A stretch of DNA of 64,000 bases from CATOSP01 sp965205385 (lineage in GTDB: Bacteria; Chloroflexota; Dehalococcoidia; Lucifugimonadales; UBA3495), in contig CBDBGS010000008.1 in assembly GCA_965205385.1 (NCBI GenBank), positions 1,116,001 through 1,180,000 of the forward strand. Reading direction: 5' to 3'. Both the position numbers and the translations under genes were made by a program. The notes beneath the pieces are model-generated. The model did not search any database. It worked only from the letters and a program-made list of their open reading frames with translations, and was not told the origin of the DNA. How positions within the stretch are numbered: the first letter of the stretch is position 1; each line of letters opens with the position of its first letter. Below, in pieces: positions 51,036-57,939 of the stretch.

Positions 51036-51444
51036 TAGGTATCCCAAAGCAAATCGACGCCCGTTACACCAATATGGGAATGGGCCATTTTGTCATTTTA
51101 GAATAGCTAAGGGATGGAAGAAAGGGGGAGTTTATCTCCTCTCAGATGGAGATAATGCGCTGTATGTTGGTGAGTGCCAAAACTTAGAAATCCGTTGGGG
51201 GTCAGGAGGCTTTGGTAATATTTCCCCTGTGAACTGTTACAAAGGCGGGCAGATAACTAATTGCAGGATTAACAACCTGATTCTCCAGACGAGTAACAGC
51301 GGGACAGAGATGACTCTCTGGTTCCACGAGATTGAAGGCGGGAAGCCGGAACGTCTTGCGAGCGAAAGTAAATTAGTTCAAGTCCTCAAGCCACCTTGGA
51401 ATCTTTAGATACTCTACGCGAACCAGGCAGGTCCGTAGGTGTCC

Positions 51445-52038
51445 CTATTCCCCTTGGCGCAGACCTTCGATTACATCCTGCGAATTGACCACGTCCGCCT
51501 GCCGAGGGAATATGCGCTGAGTAAGGAATTCGTGGACATCAATGTCCTGGTCAGCGCAACAGTCTTCGACGACAAACAGGCGGTAATCCAGGTCGGCGGC
51601 GTAGCGGACTGTGGACAGCACCACTCCGCTGGTGGCATAACCCAGGATTATCAGGGTCTCCACGCCGTTGGCCCGCAGCGTCATGTCCAAGTCGGTTCCG
51701 AAAAGGGCGTTGACCCGGCGCTTACCGGCTACGACCTCTTCAGATGTTGGAGCCACGGCGGAATGAATCAGGCTTACCGGATCGCTGACGGCGGGTTGCC
51801 CCGAGTTTTTGCGCTGGCTGAAGGTCTTGTTCCGGTCGCTGATCTCCGGATAGCCCGGCCGGAACACCGTGGCCGAGTAACACACAAATAGCCCGGCGTC
51901 CCGCGCCGCCTGCTGCAACGCGACGGTTTTTTCAACCACACCGCGACTCGTAGAGTGTTCCAGGTTGCCCATCGCGTCGGCATAGAAATCCGCTATTAGC
52001 AGCGCGGCGCTCTCGCGTTCAATCGTTAGCTCAGCCAC
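51445..52038 (-). CDS. Isochorismatase-like hydrolase lacking the usual cysteine
   Basis: A 197-residue isochorismatase-fold protein. The first Asp is in ALLIADFYADAMG, the Lys in VVAGKRRVNALFGTDLD, and the cis-peptide region in ILGYATSGVVLSTVRYAADL, where most cysteine hydrolases have Cys after TSG. Here Val occupies that place, so hydrolysis by a Cys nucleophile is not possible; a true isochorismatase-type mechanism or loss of function remain. GTG start at 52038 with GAGGGG upstream. Likely last gene of the minus-strand run below threonine aldolase. Confidence 0.8.
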   Translation of the reverse strand: MAELTIERESAALLIADFYADAMGNLEHSTSRGVVEKTVALQQAARDAGLFVCYSATVFRPGYPEISDRNKTFSQRKNSGQPAVSDPVSLIHSAVAPTSEEVVAGKRRVNALFGTDLDMTLRANGVETLIILGYATSGVVLSTVRYAADLDYRLFVVEDCCADQDIDVHEFLTQRIFPRQADVVNSQDVIEGLRQGE

Positions 52039-52054
52039 TTTTCAGCCCCTCGTG

Positions 52055-52294
52055 TCAGAGAGTCAAGGTTTTTGCATAGCGGTAGAGGAACTCCGGTGAG
52101 AAGTCGGCTCCATTGGGCCATGCGGCAGTACCGCCTTCGATCCCGGCCAGTCCAAAATATTCCGGGTCCCTTAGAGGCTCGAACACCTCGCCATATAGTT
52201 CGTCCTCCAAGTCTATATGCAACCTCTTGCCGTCGGAGAAGACGGTTTCGACGACGTAGGGCCGGACCACCTTAACTCCAATGACTTCTTCCAA
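52055..52294 (-). CDS. DUF2442 domain protein
   Basis: A protein of up to 79 residues: VVETVFSDGKRLHIDL, EVFEPLRDPEYF and GGTAAWPNGADFSPEFLY match DUF2442. The start is uncertain: TTG at 52294, five bases after the DUF4160 stop, or GTG at 52270 with GGAG five bases upstream. DUF2442 and DUF4160 genes are often adjacent, sometimes discussed as toxin-antitoxin-like pairs; no activity is established here. Confidence 0.8.
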   Translation of the reverse strand: MEEVIGVKVVRPYVVETVFSDGKRLHIDLEDELYGEVFEPLRDPEYFGLAGIEGGTAAWPNGADFSPEFLYRYAKTLTL

Positions 52295-52298
52295 ATCG

Positions 52299-52559
52299 CT
52301 ATGCCAAGGGGTCGATCTGTTTGAGAGGCCGTCTAGCCTCCGCGAGTTCCCAGTCGTTCCGCAACTCTGGCTGGTACAGACCAGCCCACCCCAAAACCAT
52401 ACTTTCGGCGCGATTGGGTAGGGCGCCCTCAATCAAGCGTACCGGGTCTATCCCTACTGTCGCATGGTATCCGGGTTGGATGACATGAACATGCGGGGGA
52501 TGTTCGTCGTTGTAGTAGAGATATACCTCAAGTCCATAAAATGCGGAGACTCGGGGCAT
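52299..52559 (-). CDS. DUF4160 domain protein
   Basis: An 86-residue protein beginning MPRVSAFYGLEVYLYYNDEH and containing PPHVHV, followed by VRLIEGALPNRAESMVL and ELRNDWELAEARRPLKQIDP, the usual DUF4160 order. ATG 52559 lies seven bases after threonine aldolase and five before DUF2442. Function unknown; see DUF2442. Confidence 0.88.
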   Translation of the reverse strand: MPRVSAFYGLEVYLYYNDEHPPHVHVIQPGYHATVGIDPVRLIEGALPNRAESMVLGWAGLYQPELRNDWELAEARRPLKQIDPLA

Positions 52560-52566
52560 CCTCAGC

Positions 52567-53613
52567 TTACACCAGGCTTCCCACCGCCCGCGACACTCTT
52601 CCCAGGGCGTCATCGACGTCTTCGCTGGAGATGTGGCGGTGAGTCACCATGCGTATGGAGTTGGGGCCGGGAGAGGATACCAGCACGCCTTCCCGGTCGA
52701 GGGCGGCTGTTAAGTCCGCTGCCGAGCCGATGACTTGGTCCACGTCGAAGATCACGATGTTGCTCTGAATGCTGTCGGCGTCAAGGCTCAGCCCGTCGAC
52801 GTTTGCCAACCCTTGGGCTAAACGCCGGGCGTTGGCGTGGTCGTCGGCGAGCCGCTCCACCATGCTATCCAAGGCAACCAGGCCGGCGGCGGCCAGGACT
52901 CCGGCTTGCCGCATCCCGCCCCCGACCATTTTCCGCCATTTGAGGGCGTCCTCGATGAACTCTTTGGACCCGCAAAGCACCGAACCAACCGGGCAACTGA
53001 GGGCCTTGGACAGACAGAAGGAAACGTCGTCCACATCCCTTACCAACTCGCTGGCAGGCACTTCCAGGGACACCGCCGCGTTGAAGATACGCGCCCCGTC
53101 CAGGTGGACCTTGGCCCCGGCGGCATGGGCGACCTCCGCGACCCTGGCGGTGTCCTCGGGCGTAAGGACGCCCCCGCTGCAACGGTTGTGGGTATTCTCG
53201 AGGCACACCAGGGTGGTTGGGGGCATGTGGACATTGCCCCTGGGCCGGATGGCCGCCGCCAGGTCGGCGGGGTCTATTCTCCCCTGGTCGTCGTTGGGGA
53301 CAAGTCGGACCTGTGCCCCGGCCAGGGCCGACGCCCCGGCGGACTCGTTCCAGAACATGTGGGCCTGGTCGCCCATCACGATCTCGTCACCCCGCTGGCA
53401 ATAGGTCAAGGCGGCCACCAAGTTACTCATGGTGCCGCTGGCCATAAGCAGCCCGGCTTCCTTTCCCAAAAGCTCGGCGGCGCGCTCCTGCAACTGGTTG
53501 ATGGACGGGTCTTCGCCGTAAACGTCGTCGCCCACTTCGGCTTCGTACATGGCTCGGCGCATCTCGTCGGTAGGTTTTGTAACGGTGTCACTGCGTAAAT
53601 CGATAACGTTCAT
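52567..53613 (-). CDS. Low-specificity threonine aldolase (PLP)
   Basis: A 348-residue PLP enzyme that cleaves threonine or allo-threonine to glycine and acetaldehyde. Features: MNVIDLRSDTVTKPTDEMRR, VYGEDPSINQLQ, MASGTMSNLVA, LENTHNRCSGGVL, VHLDGARIFNA and the PLP lysine in SFCLSKALSCPVGS. Complete. TAGAAT at 53648-53643 is a likely -10 box. DUF4160 and DUF2442 follow closely and probably share its mRNA. Confidence 0.92.
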   Translation of the reverse strand: MNVIDLRSDTVTKPTDEMRRAMYEAEVGDDVYGEDPSINQLQERAAELLGKEAGLLMASGTMSNLVAALTYCQRGDEIVMGDQAHMFWNESAGASALAGAQVRLVPNDDQGRIDPADLAAAIRPRGNVHMPPTTLVCLENTHNRCSGGVLTPEDTARVAEVAHAAGAKVHLDGARIFNAAVSLEVPASELVRDVDDVSFCLSKALSCPVGSVLCGSKEFIEDALKWRKMVGGGMRQAGVLAAAGLVALDSMVERLADDHANARRLAQGLANVDGLSLDADSIQSNIVIFDVDQVIGSAADLTAALDREGVLVSSPGPNSIRMVTHRHISSEDVDDALGRVSRAVGSLV

Positions 53614-53642
53614 CAGGGCCTCACTCCGTCGAATGTGAGCCT

Positions 53643-53648
53643 ATTCTA
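53643..53648 (-). promoter_or_regulatory. -10 element of the threonine aldolase operon
   Basis: TAGAAT on the minus strand about 30 bases before the ATG at 53613; the -35 (TGACGG, 17 bases upstream) is partial. Confidence 0.4.
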
Positions 53649-53772
53649 GCAAATGGGCTTTTAACCGTCAGCAAGCGGCCAACGAACCGGGAAAGGTGCG
53701 TGTTGCCAAACCGGAACGGCTCTCCTAAGATGGGACGATACCAGCGGAAAGACATACCGGAGGGGAGGAAAC

Positions 53773-54414
53773 GTGCGCCAGAGTGCAGTCTCGTTCAAGG
53801 CCAAAGACCTGAACATCGAAGGCGTCATCGCCCAACCCGACGGAATCACGGGACCGTTCCCGGGAGTGGTCATCTGCCATCCACACCCGCTTTTTGGCGG
53901 AAACATGGACAGCAGCGTGGTGCGGAGCGTGGCCTTAGCTCTGGTTGAGCGGGGCATGGCGACCCTGCGGTTCAACTTTCGCGGCGTTGGAAATAGCGAA
54001 GGAGAACACTCCAAGGGAGAGTTGGAACACCAGGAAGCCTTGGCCGCGATCGAACTCATCAAGGCGTGGCCCGGCGTCGACGGGAAGAAGATTGGCCTAG
54101 CTGGCTACTCCTTTGGTTCATCGGTAGTCCTGGGCAACGAGTCGCTGCACAAAAAGGCCAGAGCCCTCGCCCTGATCTCACCGCCTCTGCGCGCCCTAGA
54201 AGACACTCCGCTAAAGAAGAGCGAGCGGGATGCGTTCATCATATCCGGAGACCGGGATAAGCTTGTTCAGTCCGAAGAAGTGCCCGCATTGCTGGATGCT
54301 TTTTCCAAGCGCCCTGAGTGTTACATCGTTTCCGGCGCTGACCACTTCTGGGGTGGCTACGAGGACCAGTTGACTCCCCAGATTGGCAAGTACTTCTTGG
54401 ATAAACTGAAGTAA
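53773..54414 (+). CDS. Alpha/beta hydrolase (dienelactone hydrolase-like)
   Basis: A 213-residue serine hydrolase of the short COG2945-like type. Oxyanion region ICHPHPLFGGNMDS, nucleophile GYSFGSSV (Ser about 117), acid in ISGDRDKLV, and His in SGADHFWGGY. Substrate not predictable. GTG 53773 has GGAGG plus GGAGGAA just ahead. The next gene, lspA, starts six bases after its stop. Confidence 0.86.
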   Translation: MRQSAVSFKAKDLNIEGVIAQPDGITGPFPGVVICHPHPLFGGNMDSSVVRSVALALVERGMATLRFNFRGVGNSEGEHSKGELEHQEALAAIELIKAWPGVDGKKIGLAGYSFGSSVVLGNESLHKKARALALISPPLRALEDTPLKKSERDAFIISGDRDKLVQSEEVPALLDAFSKRPECYIVSGADHFWGGYEDQLTPQIGKYFLDKLK

Positions 54415-54420
54415 CTGCAG

Positions 54421-55125
54421 ATGCACCACGTTGGAGATGCTCCAAGGCCGCCGGCTGTGGGGCCATCCCGGATATACACCGATTTCTTGCTGCTCCAGTT
54501 GGCCGCTTTGGTGTTCCTGTGCGACCAATTCACCAAGTTCCTGGCGCGGACTTTTCTGCCCTTTCGAGACTCGTTCCCCGACTACGGGTTTTTCCGGTTC
54601 ACCCACGCGCAAAACACCGGCAGCGCCTTTGGACTGTTTCAGGGCAATAACTTCCCCCTGATCCTGGTGGCGATTTTTGGGATTGCCGTCCTGGTGTTGG
54701 TCTACTATACCCAGAGGCGGCGGACCACCCTGTTGCGGATCAGCCTCGGACTGCAGATCGGTGGGGCCCTCGGCAACCTGATTGACCGTATCAGGCTTGG
54801 GCACGTCACTGACTTTCTGGATGTGGGTGCGTGGCCGGTGTTCAACATTGCCGACTCCTCCATCGTAATTGGGCTGGCGCTTCTTGGATGGATTTTCGTG
54901 GGACCCGGGTCTCGGACGGGTCAGAGGCAGCCGGATGCCTTGATTTCGGCGGCCCGGGCTGGTCTGTCAGTCTCGCCACAAGCCCCGGCTACGCGCTGCC
55001 CCGTCTGCGGCGGGGGGCTGGACACCGTGGCGGAAGGCAGGCGGTGCATGTCCTGCGGAGTGAGGCTCTTACCACAGGCCCACGGGGTAGTAGAGGCTGC
55101 CCAACCCTTAGACCAGGAAGGATAG
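54421..55125 (+). CDS. lspA: Lipoprotein signal peptidase with C-terminal zinc ribbon
   Basis: A 234-residue protein. Residues about 20-165 are signal peptidase II, an aspartic protease with four membrane helices: FLCDQFTKFLA, THAQNTGSAFGLFQ, GGALGNLIDRIRLGHVTDF (first Asp) and WPVFNIADSSIVIG (second Asp). Normal LspA is about 160 residues; here a further 70 residues follow, including CPVCGGGLDTVAEGRRCMSC, a two-pair zinc ribbon. The added domain is unusual and of unknown role. ATG 54421; rluD starts nine bases after the stop. Confidence 0.93.
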   Translation: MHHVGDAPRPPAVGPSRIYTDFLLLQLAALVFLCDQFTKFLARTFLPFRDSFPDYGFFRFTHAQNTGSAFGLFQGNNFPLILVAIFGIAVLVLVYYTQRRRTTLLRISLGLQIGGALGNLIDRIRLGHVTDFLDVGAWPVFNIADSSIVIGLALLGWIFVGPGSRTGQRQPDALISAARAGLSVSPQAPATRCPVCGGGLDTVAEGRRCMSCGVRLLPQAHGVVEAAQPLDQEG

Positions 55126-55133
55126 GAATAACC

Positions 55134-56141
55134 GTGGCGCCTCCCTCTACCAGCGAATACAGGGTCGACACCGGCCAAGTCCGCTTGGACCAGTTTCTGG
55201 CCCGGAAGCACTCAAGCATGACTCGGGCACAGTTGCAGAGGCTCATTTCCGATGGTCACGTGAGGCTTAACGGGAGTCCGGCCCGGCAATCGCAGAAGGT
55301 CAAAGTGGGTGATCTGGTGTCGCTGGTTATTCCCCCACCCAGACCCGTGGCGTTGGTCCCGCAAGCGCTCCCTCTGAATCTGGTCTACCAGGACAGTGAT
55401 ATCGTCGTTCTGGACAAACCCGCGGGAATTCCGGTGCACCCAGGGCCGGGGCACCCTGACAAGACCATCGTGAACGGGCTGCTCGCCCTCTGCCCCGATA
55501 TTCAGGGGATAGGCGGCGATATACGTCCGGGGATCGTCCACCGGCTCGATAAGGACACCTCCGGACTAATGATGGTTGCCAAGACCCATGCCGCCCATCA
55601 GTCTTTGTCCCAACAGATCAAGTCGCGGGAAGTGACCAAGGGCTATCTCGCCCTAGCGGTCGGCCAAGTAGAGCCTCGCACCGGTTTGATAGACCTCCCC
55701 ATCGCCAGGGACCCGCGTAACCGCAAGCGGATGGCAGTGGTCGTCGGGGGGAGAGAAGCCCGCACTCGTTACCAAGTCGTGAAGGATCCACCGGGGCATA
55801 GCCTGGTCGAGCTGCTGTTGGAAACGGGACGGACCCATCAGATTCGTGTCCACCTGGCTTACCTGGGCAACCCGCTCCTAGGAGACGAGTTGTACGGCAG
55901 AAGCCACGAATTGGTACCCCGCCAGTTCCTCCACGCCCACCACCTGGGCTTCCGGCATCCGACTAGCGGTGATGCGATGGAGTTCCATTCCGCCCTCCCA
56001 CCCGACCTGGAAGGAGCGCTGGAATTACTCACCACTCCAGGGCAATCGCATCTTAACTCTGGGGAAACGAGCTTGGATCTACAAAGGCGTCCCGCGGTAA
56101 CCCTGAAAGGAGACCGTTGCGCACTCCGTAGGTCAGCGTGA
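55134..56141 (+). CDS. rluD: Ribosomal large subunit pseudouridine synthase (RluD type), 3' end altered by a mobile element
   Basis: A 335-residue pseudouridine synthase: S4 domain (RLDQFLARKHSSMTRAQLQR), catalytic HRLDKDTSGLMMVAKT, and LLETGRTHQIRVHLAYLGNP. GTG start at 55134. The last 35 residues (from PGQSHLNSGETSLD on) and the stop are encoded by a MITE-like element inserted at 56038. Joining its flanking duplicates restores LTTRTSG and TAG at 56362-56364, the probable original ending. The catalytic domain is untouched, so activity should remain. rRNA target of this copy is not certain. Confidence 0.92.
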   Translation: MAPPSTSEYRVDTGQVRLDQFLARKHSSMTRAQLQRLISDGHVRLNGSPARQSQKVKVGDLVSLVIPPPRPVALVPQALPLNLVYQDSDIVVLDKPAGIPVHPGPGHPDKTIVNGLLALCPDIQGIGGDIRPGIVHRLDKDTSGLMMVAKTHAAHQSLSQQIKSREVTKGYLALAVGQVEPRTGLIDLPIARDPRNRKRMAVVVGGREARTRYQVVKDPPGHSLVELLLETGRTHQIRVHLAYLGNPLLGDELYGRSHELVPRQFLHAHHLGFRHPTSGDAMEFHSALPPDLEGALELLTTPGQSHLNSGETSLDLQRRPAVTLKGDRCALRRSA

Positions 56142-56340
56142 GGATGCGGCACATTCGGGCGTCCTGAGGCTGAGGTTTTTTGTGGTGTCGCATTGTGTCG
56201 CATTTTGTGGCGCTGGCCCTTGGCGGCGGGTTGGCGATCTGGACTAGGACTGAATCTTGGCGATGTTTATGGTAACGGGTGGTTACCGCAGGTGGGAAGG
56301 GCGGGATGTCAGCATCCTAATTCAAGATGCGATTGCCCTG
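56038..56340. mobile_element. Non-autonomous MITE-like element, copy 2, in the end of rluD
   Basis: 303 bases with perfect 17-base terminal inverted repeats: CAGGGCAATCGCATCTT at 56038-56054 and its complement at 56324-56340. Flanks CTCACCACTC (56028-56037) and CTCACCACCC (56341-56350) agree at 9 of 10, a target duplication. Inside are a 10-base tandem GTGTCGCATT (56185-56204) and a hairpin GGTAAC-GGGTG-GTTACC (about 56270-56286). No open frame resembles a transposase. With the flanking gap it fills most of the 270 bases between rluD and gltX. Confidence 0.8.
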
Positions 56341-56381
56341 CTCACCACCCGGACATCGGGGTAGGCCCATTACCTTCGTGG

Positions 56382-56387
56382 TAGAAT
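56382..56387 (+). promoter_or_regulatory. -10 element of gltX
   Basis: TAGAAT, 27 bases before the GTG at 56415, with no clear -35. The leader carries AGGAGGG. It lies outside the MITE-like element and downstream of the former rluD stop. Confidence 0.4.
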
Positions 56388-56414
56388 GGTTTTGATAGGA
56401 TCAGGAGGGTAAAA

Positions 56415-57884
56415 GTGGCGGAAAACGTCCGCGTAAGATTCGCCCCCAGCCCCACCGGTGAGCCCCACATCGGCAACATTCGCACCGCTCTTTTTAACTG
56501 GCTCTTCGCCCGGCGTCACGGCGGCGATTTCGTCGTGCGCGTCGAAGACACAGACCAGGAGCGGTTGGTGCCCGGCGCATTGGACGCCGTGCTCGAGAGC
56601 CTGGACTGGCTGAAAATCGACTGGGATGAAGGTCCCCGGGTGGAAGGACCTCACGCGCCCTATGTCCAGTCTCAACGATTGGACAACTACAAGAAGCTGG
56701 CCAACACTCTAGTCGAGCGGGGCCACGCTTACCCTTGCTACTGCACCCGTGAGCGGCTGGACCAGATGAGGAAGGAACAGCAGGCCCGGAAACAAGGTTC
56801 GGGCTATGACCGGCGGTGCCGCCATCTGACCCAGGAACAGCGGAGCGACCTTGAGGCGGAAGGGGCCCCTTACGTCATAAGGTTTGCGACGCCGACTTCG
56901 GGTATTACCGAGGTGGAAGACCTGATCCGGGGACACGTGGAGTGGCGGAACGAGTTGCTGGACGACTTCGTGATCCTGAAGTCCGACGGGTTTCCCACCT
57001 ACCACCTGGGAGTGGTCACCGATGACCATCTCATGGAGATTAGTCACGTCCTTAGAGCCGAGGAATGGCTGCCAAGCACGCCCCGGCATATTCAGCTCTA
57101 TCAGGCCCTGAATTTCGATCCGCCCCAGTTCGGCCACCTGCCGATTATCATGGGCCCCGACCGGGCTAAGCTGTCCAAACGTCATGGCGCGACCGCTCTC
57201 TTGGACTACCGGGAGGAAGGATATCTGCCCGAGGCCATGTTGAATTTCATGGTCCTGCTGGGCTGGGCCCTGGACGATAAGACTGAAGTTATGCCGACGG
57301 ACGACATCATCAAAGGGTTCTCGTTGGAACATATCACCAAGTCTTCCGCGATATTCGACCGGGAGAAGCTGACCTGGATGAACGGTGTCTACATCCGGGA
57401 GTTGCCCGCCGAGGAACTTGCCGGCCGGATGCTTCCCTTCCTGGAGCGGGACCTGCCCAGCGGCCTCTTGCCGGTAGACCCCGATTATCTTGCGGCCATC
57501 GCCCCTCTGGTCCAAGAGCGGATCAAGCTGCTCTCCGACTCGGCGGAGATGACCCGGTACTTCTTCGAAGACTTGCCGGAATACGACGCCAAGACGTTGG
57601 TTCAGAGAGGAATGGACGCAGTCGTGACACGGGACGCGCTGGAAGCCGCGCTGGAGAAATTGCGAGATTCCTCAAACTTCGAGAACCTGTACCTGGAAGA
57701 GAGGTTGCGGGCGGCTGGCCAGGAGCTTGGGCTTAGCCCGCGCCAGTTCTTCGGAGCTTTGAGGACCGCCGTCACGGGCCGCACCGCCACGCCGCCGCTA
57801 TTCGAGACCATGGAGGTTCTGGGCCGGGACCGGGTATTGCGCCGGCTCGAATGCGCAGTAGACATGATGGCCCCATTGGTCTGA
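56415..57884 (+). CDS. gltX: Glutamyl-tRNA synthetase
   Basis: A 489-residue class I synthetase. RFAPSPTGEPHIGNIRTALF carries the HIGH motif (HIGN), VRVEDTDQERLV follows, and KLSKRHGATALLDYREEGY the KMSKS-type loop. The C-terminal anticodon-binding helical domain is present. GTG start with AGGAGGG. glnS follows 55 bases downstream, so direct Gln-tRNA charging exists here and this GluRS need not be non-discriminating. Its stop codon is inside an 18-base tandem duplication. Confidence 0.96.
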   Translation: MAENVRVRFAPSPTGEPHIGNIRTALFNWLFARRHGGDFVVRVEDTDQERLVPGALDAVLESLDWLKIDWDEGPRVEGPHAPYVQSQRLDNYKKLANTLVERGHAYPCYCTRERLDQMRKEQQARKQGSGYDRRCRHLTQEQRSDLEAEGAPYVIRFATPTSGITEVEDLIRGHVEWRNELLDDFVILKSDGFPTYHLGVVTDDHLMEISHVLRAEEWLPSTPRHIQLYQALNFDPPQFGHLPIIMGPDRAKLSKRHGATALLDYREEGYLPEAMLNFMVLLGWALDDKTEVMPTDDIIKGFSLEHITKSSAIFDREKLTWMNGVYIRELPAEELAGRMLPFLERDLPSGLLPVDPDYLAAIAPLVQERIKLLSDSAEMTRYFFEDLPEYDAKTLVQRGMDAVVTRDALEAALEKLRDSSNFENLYLEERLRAAGQELGLSPRQFFGALRTAVTGRTATPPLFETMEVLGRDRVLRRLECAVDMMAPLV

Positions 57885-57913
57885 CCCAAGACCCCGGTCT
57901 GACCCAACACCCC
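57878..57913. repeat. 18-base tandem duplication across the gltX stop
   Basis: GGTCTGACCCAAGACCCC (57878-57895) is followed by GGTCTGACCCAACACCCC (57896-57913), one mismatch. The TGA of gltX lies in the first unit. Comparable to the duplication at 22787-22816. Confidence 0.9.
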
Positions 57914-57939
57914 ATGCGCAATTTTCGAGGTAAGGAAGC

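Larger units (their letters stand above)
49728..51408 (+). pseudogene. GIY-YIG domain gene split by an IS630 element
   Basis: Codons from the ATG at 49728 (MKRLIAGYEFANVDRIRLDR) run to CCT at 49806-49808, where the IS630 element begins. Removing 49810-51035 and one copy of the duplicated TA joins CCT to AGG TAT CCC at 51037 and the frame stays open to TAG at 51406-51408, giving 150 residues. The second part contains KGGVYLLSDGDNALYVGECQ and NLEIRW, the GIY-YIG nuclease core, then CRINNLILQ and a closing LVQVLKPPWNL. GAGGTGATT is the ribosome-binding site. It lies in an operon with rarA. This stretch looks more AT-rich than its neighbours (for example AAC TTA GAA ATC), which suggests transfer. 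Confidence 0.88.
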
